In this document: in pieces, positions 54,695-64,000 of the stretch | Layout of the letters: the number at the start of each line of letters is the position of its first letter | Position numbering within the stretch: position 1 is the stretch's first letter | NCBI GenBank assembly: GCA_033182465.1 | Contig: CP137324.1 | Location: forward strand, 1,798,001 to 1,862,000 | Direction: 5' to 3' | Origin: Sanghuangporus weigelae | Taxonomy: Eukaryota > Basidiomycota > Agaricomycetes > Hymenochaetales > Hymenochaetaceae | DNA length: 64,000 bases | Notes under the pieces: model-generated | The model's input: only the letters and a program-made list of their open reading frames with translations | Database searches by the model: none | Told to the model about the DNA's origin: nothing | Program-made: the position numbers and the translations under genes

Positions 54695-56009
54695 ATGCCC
54701 GTCCCAATCACTGTCTTCACCGGCTTCGTCGGTGCAGGGAAAACAACAACAATCTTAGGACTGCTTGCGTCGTTACCCAAGGATTACAAAGCATGTCTGC
54801 TTAAGAACGAATTTGGTGACGTGCGAGTCGACTCTCAGCTTGCTAGTCAATCTAATCTGGCCGGTGTGAGCGAAATTCTCAACGGCTGTTTGTTTGTCTT
54901 CCCTGCTCTACTGTCATTGACAGCATTGGGCTGATATGATTTCCAAGATGTTGTATCCTCGTCGGTCAGATGAAGACAGCCCTCCTTGAGATAATGGGTA
55001 AGTGAGTTGATGGCCCCATCATGATCTTCCTCACTCCGTCCGAGAAGGGCTGTCCTACTCTACTGAATTGTATCTGACCACCGAAAATTAATCAGATAAA
55101 TATAGTCCGGATAGAATATTCATAGAAACCTCGTGAGTCGCCTATCTCGACCTTTCGATTTCGAGCACATCGTCCATATATCCCATCCAGAGGCTCGGCG
55201 TTTCCCGCTGCTCTGGCATTCCAAATCCGAGAACTCGAACAGGAGACAAATAGGTCCTTGAAACTTGATGCCATAGTCACCGTTATAGACGCAGAGAACT
55301 TCACCGGATACGAAGATACAAGCCCAACGGCCAAAATGCAAGCCAGCTACACCGATATCATTCTGATCGTATGTTGAGTGATATCATTTACGTTGGACAG
55401 TCACTTATCAATTATTATATTGACTAGAACAAATGGGAGTTCGTTTCAGAACGCCAACTAGACGTTGTCATGGACCACTTGCATACGCTAAACGATCTCA
55501 CTCCAAAAATAAAATGCGACGGAAGAGGTGGCGTAGATCCTGCTTTGATTTTCGGTTTAGATACGAAACTTTTCACCGAAACATCGGATATCGCTCAAGA
55601 TGGATCCCATAATGACGAAGTAGAAGTGCTTTCTGTACGCCGAGGAAGAGGATCAAGTCATCCAGCATCTTGCAATTGCAATACTACCCACAATCATCCT
55701 GGGACAGACGGACAGACTCCACATGATGAACCTACTTTAGACCAGGCTTCGCTCACATCTGCCCTGTCTTTGCTGCCAAAGGAGAACGTATGGAGAGTGA
55801 AGGGATTAGTTCAGCTGCGGTGCTACGAGACCTCGACCACAGACTATATCGTCAACTGGGCATTTGGCAGGCTCGAGCTCACCAGACTCGAGGGTGATTC
55901 GGATATTGGTCCAGACGAGGATGTTCTCCTAACGGTCATGGGTGAACGTGGAGAAGTGAGGAGATTTGCTTCCAGATTCGCAAAAGCAATCGGTGCAGAG
56001 GTGCGATAG
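54695..56009 (+). CDS. CobW/COG0523-family GTPase, metal (zinc) chaperone type
   Basis: Exons: 54695-54891, 54948-54997, 55096-55132, 55191-55368, 55428-56009 (1044 bp, 347 aa). Walker A is GFVGAGKTT (residues 10-18), followed by KNEFGDV. The family's CXCC metal site is CLCC (65-68, split by intron 1), followed by IETSGSAFP, TVIDAENF and the guanine-specificity motif NKWE. A His/Cys-rich insert (CNCNTTHNHPG) could hold metal. The C-terminal CobW_C domain begins VWRVKGLVQL. In eukaryotes this family includes the ZNG1 chaperones that deliver zinc to methionine aminopeptidase; this protein is shorter than the ~400-aa ZNG1 type, so the exact client is uncertain. Exon 3 is only 37 bp. Confidence 0.9.
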
Positions 56010-56239
56010 ATATAAAAGTCGTTAATGAACAGATAGATTCAAGCATCACTTTTCAAATGTATCCCAATGATTCGGTAAACACAGCTTTATAAGTCCAGAG
56101 GAAGTACGTAAATTCGGTCAAATACAGATCACGTGTATGAGAATCGGACATGATACATGATGTGATGGACCATGGTTCCGGGGACTGATCAACATTTCCC
56201 GTTTCACCGTCAGCAACGGTACCGCCCGTGCTACATTCG

Positions 56240-59178
56240 ATGGCTGGCATAGGTATAAATCTGAATGCCATAACTGAGAACACGTCCAGGCTGGGTGCTC
56301 GGATTCAGGAAAGTTTCATCGAGCATACTCGTGATCTGGCTATTGCGCGAGGTCCTGGTGCAGCGTACTTTGATGTCTCCGAAGATAAAATTCGTAACGT
56401 TCGCCGTCAGCTCGAAACCAACAGCGACAGGGAGAAGCTCGATGCTCTCAAAACTCTTATAGCCGTGAGTGCACTTAGTCATACCGTGCGGCAATCTTAA
56501 TCTTCAACCAACGCGCTCAATGAAACTACAGCTAATCTCGAAGGGACGCAACGTCTCGGACTTTTTCCCTTCCGTTGTAAAGAATGTAGCTTCATCCAAT
56601 CTCGAAATCCGAAAGCTTGTCTACATATTCCTGCTACGCTATGCAGAAACAGAGCCAGATCTTGCATTGCTCAGTATCAACACATTCCAACGCGATTTGG
56701 CAGATCCAAATCCGCTCATTCGTGCCATGGCCCTTCGTGTACTCAGCGGGATCAACGTTCCCATGGTTGGAAATTTAGTGATATTGGCAGTCAAGAAGTG
56801 TGCAAATGACCCAAGTCCCTACGTTCGCAAAGCAGCGGCACTTGCTGTTATAAAGTGCTACAGGTACGTTCAGCTCGGATCTGTGGGAATCGCGAGGATC
56901 TTGTCATAACACCAATGGCATCCAGCATGGATCCCGGACACCTTCCGTCACTTATACCTATCATCACGACCTTGGTCAATGACAAATCTCCGTTATCGAT
57001 TGGTTCTGTTGCTGTGGCCTTCCAGGCAATCTGCCCGACACGCCTTGACCTCCTTCATACCCACTATCGTCGACTTTGCCGCATGCTCCTAGATATTGAT
57101 TCCTGGGGTCAGGTACATGTTCTTGAACTGTTGGCTCGATACGCGCGCAGCATGCTTCCAAAACCGAGTGACTGTAATTCAAACGAGCGTAAACCAGACG
57201 TAGGTGGTGAGGGCATTGATCCGGATCTGCAGCTTCTTGTATCGAGCTCGGAGCCTCTATTAATGTCGCGGAACCCATCCGTATGTCCCTCCCCCCGATT
57301 CATAGCCATTGTGCACTCATCGTTTTTGCGAACAGGTGGTCATGACCGTTACGCGGATATTTTACTATCTCGCACCTCCGTCACAGCTTAACAAGGTCGT
57401 CGGGCCCCTTCTTCGGTTCCTCCATCTGTCAAAAGAAATCGAGCGAGTGGTTTTGGCCAATCTCCTCATCATCACGGTCAAACATTCGGTACGTGATAGC
57501 TGGATCGAAGGGAATGGCGAGTCGAGGACTAATAAACTGTATTTTTATAGACTCTATTTAGACCTCATTATTCCTGGTTTCTCGTTCGGACGAGTGATTT
57601 AAGGGAGACTAAACGGTTAAAACTTCTCATTCTACTGAAACTTTTATCATCAGAGAATTATCAGATACTCCTTCGAGAATTCGTGGTAGGATATTAGACT
57701 TTTCCGTACTGTTCTGTAGTTGATGAACCTTCGTTAGGTATATGCAGCTGATGACGATGTGGCGATTGTGTCGGAATCCATTAGAGCTATCGGTGCATGT
57801 GCAAATATTGTACCGGAGTCTATCAACCATTGTCTCTCTGCGTTGATGGATTTCATCAAGCATGGCCCTGGTAAGTGCATCTCATCATCAACTCGGATGT
57901 CCGTATTGACGACTGTGGATCAAAACAGAATCGAGCATTCCGGCTTCTGTTCTCGTTTTGAAAACCCTTGTCCAGGCACATTTACAGGCGCTCTCCACAG
58001 AACCTTCTTCTCTGTCGGAGGGACACTCTCCATTGCGCATTATTTCAGATCTAGCTAGTAGGATAGACGAAATTCGGCATGCATCGGCTCGGGCTTGCGT
58101 CATATGGCTGGTTGGCCAATACGCTGACCGTGGAGCAGATACTGTGAATTCGACGGAAGGCAATGGATTGGACGGGATTGCATTGTGGGCTCCGGACGTA
58201 TTGCGGAAGATAGCCAAAACGTTCCCTATCGAGGTAATTCGTGTTTTCATTTGTTCTAGAAATATGAGTCTGACAATTCATCAGGCGCCCCTCGTGAAAT
58301 TGCAGGCACTGACGCTGGCAGCAAAGCTCCAGGTGCTATCTACAAACTATCATCGCTCATTCGCACTCCTCACGAGATATGTCTTCTCCCTTGCGCGTTA
58401 CGACTCAAACTATGACGTACGAGACCGCGCTCGTTTGCTCAGCGGCTTTCTCGCCGGTATAGCGCCCCATCTGCAGCAAACCAATGGCAGTATGGATGGT
58501 CATGGTGATACGGGCGATGAAGGTGATGCCTTCGACCGAGGCGGAGTAATCTTGCGTCGCGAGCAAGTGAAAGTTATACTGTTTGAAGGGAAGCTTGAAA
58601 AACAGCAGGAGAAAATGTCAAAAGGTGCGCAATAATCGATCATCTCACTTCCTTAAGCTAATTTTCGTCCTATAGAAAAAGATGATGTCCTCGGCTCCTT
58701 GCAAATTATCACAGGCAGACCTACAGGATTAGAGTCGAGCATGCGCTTACCAGACTGGCCAGAAGAGGGCACCGACTCTTCTTTGCGTGACTCTCAGGAA
58801 GAGTATCCCAGTGTCCCTGCATCAAGCCTTGCCAGTCAACGTTCGGCTTCCGATGCGCCGACGAGGACTTCTTCACAAATTGGTCTGATGCCAACCGGTC
58901 GTGAGTCTCCGAATCTGCAGGGCGGTACCAGTAGACTGGGACAATGGAAGAGCCTGGATGAATTCTACGACGAATCAGACAGCGATGAAGAGGAAGAAGA
59001 GGAAGAGACCTCTGATGAAGTCGAGCAGTACGCAGAAGGAATGGAGATACCTGGACAACTCGAAACCACTGTCGAACGGGATGAACACGGCGATATATCC
59101 AGTGAGGAGGAAACGGACAGCGGAGAGGAAGAGGACGAAAGTAGTAATGGCGAAGATTCAACCAGAGAAGGGTTGTAA
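56240..59178 (+). CDS. APL6: AP-3 adaptor complex beta subunit
   Basis: Nine exons: 56240-56464, 56532-56863, 56926-57280, 57336-57488, 57551-57685, 57738-57870, 57929-58233, 58285-58624, 58676-59178 (2481 bp, 826 aa). It is a HEAT/ARM adaptin N-terminal trunk ([82 protein letters not shown]). A hinge follows with [17 protein letters not shown] and a long acidic run ([17 protein letters not shown]). No ear domain is seen, as is usual for fungal beta-3. AP-3 sorts cargo from Golgi/endosomes directly to the vacuole. The start has a good context and an AP-3-like N-terminus. It is convergent with CWH43; the two stops are 88 bp apart. Confidence 0.92.
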
Positions 59179-59266
59179 TGTAATTACTTTGTAAAACATT
59201 CATGACGACTCGAACGATGGATAAAAACATATCGCATGTATTAGTAGAAGCAAGATCTCAACCAAG

Positions 59267-62200
59267 TCACAATAATGCGTCCTCAGGAAGATTATAATAA
59301 AGAGGAGTCCCAAATACATGATAGTAATGTCCGTTCTTTCCTCCCGAGTGCCTATCTCCATAGTATGCCATTGGGAACCACTAGACGAACCAGTAAGCAC
59401 CAAGCAAGAAGCAGTATGGCGTATACTACTTACATGAGGAGTATCCAAGGCTTCTTTGTGAATCCGGAGGTATCTGGCCGCTTCCGAATCATCGACGATC
59501 GTGTGTCCAAAACGAGGAACCACAAATTGTCCGGCTTGCAGCTCTGTGTCCGTGACTTTCCCTCGTGACATGCGCAAGTATGATGTCCGATGTAGACCAC
59601 GATAGAGTATGTATTCACACCTATCCAGATGGTCAAAGCTAAGTAGGAGTTATTTCCGCTTCAAGCTTACCATCGGTCAAGGTCGTCTGAATCAATGTCA
59701 TGCATTCTGCCATCTTCCACCAGAATGCGATATGGAGCCGCTGAAATGGAGAATCAGTACAGTGTGCTGCTATATTAAAGTGATCTGCATACGTCGAGAT
59801 GCATGCGGCTTTGTTACAACATAACCCAAGAATATGGCTGGAGTTGGATATGTCGAATTCATAATCCGAGCCAGCTCAGTTGACTGTAGTTCTCTGTCCA
59901 AAGGATCTTCCTCTGATCTTCTGCTTCAGCTTGTATTCTCAACAGGTGAGTCTACCGAGGAAAAAAATACCTTGCCCGTTGTGCGATACAACGACTAGCA
60001 CCTCAGTTCCATACATATTGAGAAAAGCTGAAATAGCTGGTGCTAGCTCCCCATTTGGAGAAGGGAGAAGATGATGCGTGGAATTGATGATTGGGAACTT
60101 GGTTGAAGAAGATTTTATTATGTGAAGTTGAAAATACGAGATAAAATCCAACCTTGGACAAAAGTACGGCACCCCATGTATGCTGATTTGGTCCGGGACC
60201 CAGATCCACATACTACATGAAGTTTTCAGAGGTCTTCTTTCTTACCAAAACAAAGGAAGCGTCCATACAAACCCGATTTCCTCAGCCATAACCCGGGTTC
60301 TGAATAGTTAGTCAGTCAGTGGAAACACTTTTCCAAATATGAACTCTTACAGGTCACGATTACCATAGACAGTGCGCTTGAGGGTTCATATTCAGCCACT
60401 CTTGTCTATCACTGTGTCAAGCAAAGAACTCACATGGAGGTCCGTTTCAAGGAGTCCGACCACGTCAAGTTCCAAATCACTGATGTGAGATGAGCCATCA
60501 GCACAACTAGTTATATTAATTGTGTTGAGGGCCGCATACCGTATTAAATCTCTCATAGCTCTCTGACTATCTCTGCCTTGGTTGTCCATCCCAAAATGCA
60601 CGGTCCAAATGCCTGCCCGTACTATACGAGGACCTGGTCGATAAGGCTGAGGCGCACTTGTGGGTGTTCGGTACATTGCGACCAGTCCAGAAGCAACCGC
60701 CATAAGAGAAAGGGCCGTGAAAGAATACTGGCCCAGACGAGGAGGGATCTTTGAGAGTGGACTTCCATTGTATTTACTTCCCTGCCAATCGAATGCGGGC
60801 GCCAAAAGGACAATTTGAACCAATAGGACGCTACAGTAAATGACGAATTCGGTGAGAATGTCAAGCCACGAAAACTATAGAGACGCACAGGTCAGTTCTT
60901 TCCCTCAGCAAATGACCAGCTGGGACGAATGCATAGGCAACAGTCCACACATTCGCTAAGTAGAGAAGTACTGTAACAAAAAAGGCCGTGAAGTACGTTC
61001 TCCCGACGAAGGGCGAAGAGGCAGATTTCCGCAGAGTCTGAGGGACGATAGACATCAAGAAGACGGCAAACCCGAGGCCTCCGTAATATCCAAACCAATC
61101 TTTATAATTGTAAAGAACATAGGCAGATATGGTCCCACAAAAGAACCATAAGGGGCTAGTCAGCACTCTGTTCGCCGAAGGTCCCAGCAGAACGAGAAGT
61201 AAGCCCACCGACTGAGCGATGTGCGTAAGGGTGCCGTGGAGATGTGGGAGCGGCCCCTTGATTGGATAACCAGTCCATGACCACACGATCAATGTACTTG
61301 GATCCGTAAGGAAGCAGTGGAGACTGAAAATAAGACTTCCAAGAGCCAGCGAACTGGGAAACCATGACTTAGTAGAACTTCGCAGTCGAGCTTCTCTATC
61401 CGCATCTTGCTTTTGCTCCGCATCCGTATCTTGTGTCTGACTAGAGTCGTCTCGCAGCGCTACGTGGAGGATAGCAAGAGCAGTAAGAAAGATTCCGGTT
61501 TTATTGTATCCTCCGTTGCGTTCATCGACCATTGGCCACACTAATATATTCAGTTAGCGAGAAAGATGCAAAGTGCCGGAAGAAAATACAGACAAGGATT
61601 GTTAGAGTGGTTTGCATGCTTTGAAAGCGAGGATAAAATCAAGCCAAGTCCCAATACTGCGTACAAGGGCCTAGTGAGAATACAAGCGTGAATTAAATTA
61701 TGGCGAGTGACTTACGGATGGAGTTGTACGTCACTGACGATTGATTAGACCAATCGACAACAGCACCAATGCAAACGATGTAAGTGGCAAAAGTAACGAA
61801 CAGAAGTCGCCATGCAGGTGACGGGAACTTATACGCCACGAGCCCGGCCAGACTTAAGGCGTGAATTGACACTCGGCCGGATTTAGTCGAGGCCCAAGTC
61901 CTGAAGGACTTTATACCCAGCATTATCGGTGAAAGTATTGAAAGAAGAGTAGCTTCGGCGCCTGCGATACCCAACTCCCAGACGGAGAAATAGAAAAGCG
62001 TGAGGATTAAAGAGGTGAAGATGGTCCAGAATATGAATGCTAAGTGGATGTACTTCAGATAGACTTGCAACGGGTTCGATGAAGAGTCACCTACCCAGAT
62101 ATAGGTCTACGACAAAGGAAAGCAGATCTCTATGGCTTCGGAGTGCACTGAGGAAGAAACTGATAGGGCCCAGAATATTTTGAGCCGGCGGTGGCGGGTC

Positions 62201-63433
62201 CTCAGTGTTTGCCTTTTTGTTGTCGTTGTTGACGAGACTTTTCAGCTCAGTAGTTGAGCCATTCTCTACTGCATTGGAGTTTTGCGACTTATGTTCAATG
62301 TTACTTGCGTAAGGTATCATTAGTTCACTTAATTCCATTGTTATACATGACGCTTTACATACGGTTGATCTGCAGTGTGGAGGTCTATGTGGCTGCTGGC
62401 GCCAATGGTAATCTTTGCAAGTTTCTATTTAGAGGGCAAAGCTTTGTCGGGTCGAAATGCGAACGTTACCTCTAGATTTGCTTCCGCAAAAGTTAGTTCT
62501 GTCACGGAGTCATAAAGAATGTCTGCAATGATGAGTCCCCATTCGAAAAAAGAGTAGTGTGTGTATGCTGTGATGCATGTCAGCATGTCTCGGAGGATAC
62601 GGATAACTATTTATATACCTCCAGGAATCCGGTGAACCTTGTGTTGAATGAAGAAATATATCATAGGAATGATTGATCCAAAGAATCTGTGAACGATCTC
62701 GCTTCAAAAGGCCAGCATCTGGAACGGACGGGAGAACATACATTGAGGCAAGGATAATCCTTAGGCACCTTTAGAATGACCATGTATGAGAAGGCCGACT
62801 TTACTCACCGTCTTCGCCTTTGTCGTGTGCGCTCCTTTGGAGTACAAGCAATTCCAACCACCATCCAAGGTATATTGCACAAAATATAAGTAATCATGAG
62901 AACATCATGGGCGTCGTGGTCATCGGTCGATGTAATGTACACCCAACCGCCGCAAGAAAGGGTACGAATGATACCAGTAATGAAGACTACCAGCGCGAGA
63001 GAGGAGCGCGTTCGTTGGACAAGATATTGCAATGTGCCCAATGCAAACCGAGGGCCTGGCATGAGACATATCAGTATCAGACTAAGCATTATATCCGATG
63101 ATGACGACACCCCACCAGAGTTCAATGCAATAAGTATCTGAAAGACGCTGCGTTCCGGATACCAGTCTCCAATCCTGCATTCAAGTCACTTCACCAAAAA
63201 TCCACGCATGCAGCCAGAAACACAACGTACGTTGCGGATACGGAAGGAAACCACTCCTGAGGATATCCTGCAATGCCATTCTTCACAATTTTCTTATAGT
63301 GAAACAAGCAGCCTAGGACAAACGCCGAGCCGAACGCGAGGAGACCTAGGATCGTATGGACACGCGCAATGTCGGACGCGCGGAGCCTGAGTATCGGCCG
63401 GTGTTGATGCTGTTGGCTCTGGACTGCCGACAT
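59267..63433 (-). CDS. CWH43: CWH43, GPI-anchor lipid-remodelling protein (PGAP2-like plus phosphatase-fold C-terminus)
   Basis: Eighteen exons on the - strand, CDS 3225 bp (1074 aa): 63433-63231, 63174-62809, 62759-62742, 62686-62619, 62567-62470, 62395-62095, 62039-61716, 61656-61594, 61540-60889, 60830-60434, 60376-60351, 60299-60269, 60212-60153, 60097-59971, 59912-59793, 59740-59671, 59620-59434, 59380-59267. The N-terminal half is the multi-span Frag1/PGAP2 domain ([70 protein letters not shown]). The middle is a second membrane region ([42 protein letters not shown]). The C-terminus is the endonuclease/exonuclease/phosphatase-like domain ([97 protein letters not shown]). Yeast Cwh43 (~950 aa) puts ceramide into GPI anchors in the ER. 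The exon 5/6 junction (62395 or 62392) and exon 3 acceptor are the least certain joins. Confidence 0.9.
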
Positions 63434-63662
63434 TGTCGTTCATGTACAAAGCTGTTGGTGGTGATACAAGATGATACAGGCTACGCAGACGCAGAGATGG
63501 TTGGTTTTACTTAAGTATGATGTGGCGGGCGTGGCGGACATTCTCGGCATCATTCCGTAACAGCACAATGACATAAGAACAGAACATAAACAAATATTTG
63601 TGATAATGCCGACAAGATTGACTACAATGCTAACTACAGTACAAATGCACAAGATGAGGACT

Positions 63663-64000
63663 TTAGCCCATGAGTTGGGTAAGATCCTCGGGGGGATACT
63701 TCGTTTGAGAGAACGTGAGCAGTCTACGAATAAAACAGCTCATCAATATGTCTTTCAGAAGCCATGTTCGTATCATACATACCGTTTAAGACTTTGGATG
63801 TACTTCCGACTGACTTCATCGTTCAGTACGTGCGCCACCTGATCAGACGAAATCTTCTCTCGTGCAGATCGTTCGTGAATACTAGATTCGAAAGCAAGTG
63901 AACATACAGGACTTTCCTAAATATGATGGATCCAACTCACCCAACCATCGTCACTCCGATAGGCCAAGGTGCATTCCCGATTGAGAGCCGCAAGTACGCA
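63663..64000 (-). CDS. PRP18: Pre-mRNA splicing factor PRP18, 3' part (runs off the window)
   Basis: Three exon pieces on the - strand: 64000-63941 (partial), 63881-63783, 63723-63663. They encode the conserved Prp18 C-terminal five-helix domain: [18 protein letters not shown], then [50 protein letters not shown] and stop. Prp18 acts with Slu7 in the second transesterification step of splicing, stabilising U5 snRNP contacts. Both introns are 59 bp with GTGAGT and GTATGT donors. It is tandem with CWH43 on the same strand, 229 bp between the stop and the CWH43 ATG. The 5' part lies beyond the window. Confidence 0.93.

Noticed and set aside
54520-54780. N-terminal extension of the zinc-cluster factor to an ATG at 54780
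   Set aside because: It would run through the divergent promoter and antisense across the Walker A region of the CobW gene. The MAHPGRPD start at 54519 is more plausible.
1-64000. CRISPR arrays, rRNA genes, bacterial-type operons
   Set aside because: No regularly spaced short direct repeats, no rRNA-like conserved blocks, and the gene structure is eukaryotic throughout.

Overview
The window is from a filamentous fungus, most likely a basidiomycete of the Agaricomycotina. The host genes carry many short introns (about 43-98 bp) with GT-AG or GC-AG ends. Recognisable products include a white-collar-2-type PAS/GATA photoreceptor partner, a Zn2Cys6 regulator, a CobW GTPase, the AP-3 beta subunit, CWH43 and PRP18. 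The density and types of mobile elements would suit Rhizoctonia-like Cantharellales, but nothing in the sequence proves the species.

The window has two halves. Positions 1 to about 48,500 are a nested transposon island with no convincing host gene. Its main parts are: a broken Ty1/copia element on the + strand (6216-13046); a very young, whole-looking Ty3/gypsy chromovirus on the - strand (13112-25401, 1512-bp LTRs almost identical, 5-bp target duplication TGGAC); and a second, older broken copia on the - strand (26093-36124, target duplication TTCAC) that holds five further insertions. Around these lie solo LTRs of three other kinds (families A and B, and an old copy of the gypsy LTR). There are also three copies of a 1084-bp, almost perfectly palindromic TA-inserting element, a 668-bp mariner-type MITE shared by both copia copies, small 135-146-bp palindromic MITEs, and AT-rich coding remnants.

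Positions 48,882-64,000 are a compact, apparently healthy gene block: a wc-2 homologue (+), a zinc-cluster regulator (-), a CobW/zinc-chaperone-type GTPase (+, divergent from the regulator over about 175 bp), AP-3 beta (+), CWH43 (-, 18 exons) and the 3' part of PRP18 (-). I built exon models for all six by reading splice signals and family motifs, and every complete CDS sums to a multiple of three. The genes are housekeeping or regulatory functions (light sensing, transcription, metal handling, vesicle traffic, GPI-anchor lipid remodelling, splicing) and do not form a pathway; wc-2 sits directly at the edge of the transposon island.

The most unusual items are: (1) the palindromic 519+46+519 bp elements, whose two arms co-vary within each copy; (2) extra genes in the gypsy element, including an ORF inside each LTR, an ORF after pol, two overlapping leader ORFs and an antisense intron-containing small membrane-protein candidate; (3) a 209-bp LTR-like insertion that carries a tRNA-like sequence; (4) copia LTRs that differ by whole ~50-bp modules; and (5) a GC-AG intron that splits the zinc cluster of the Zn2Cys6 regulator.
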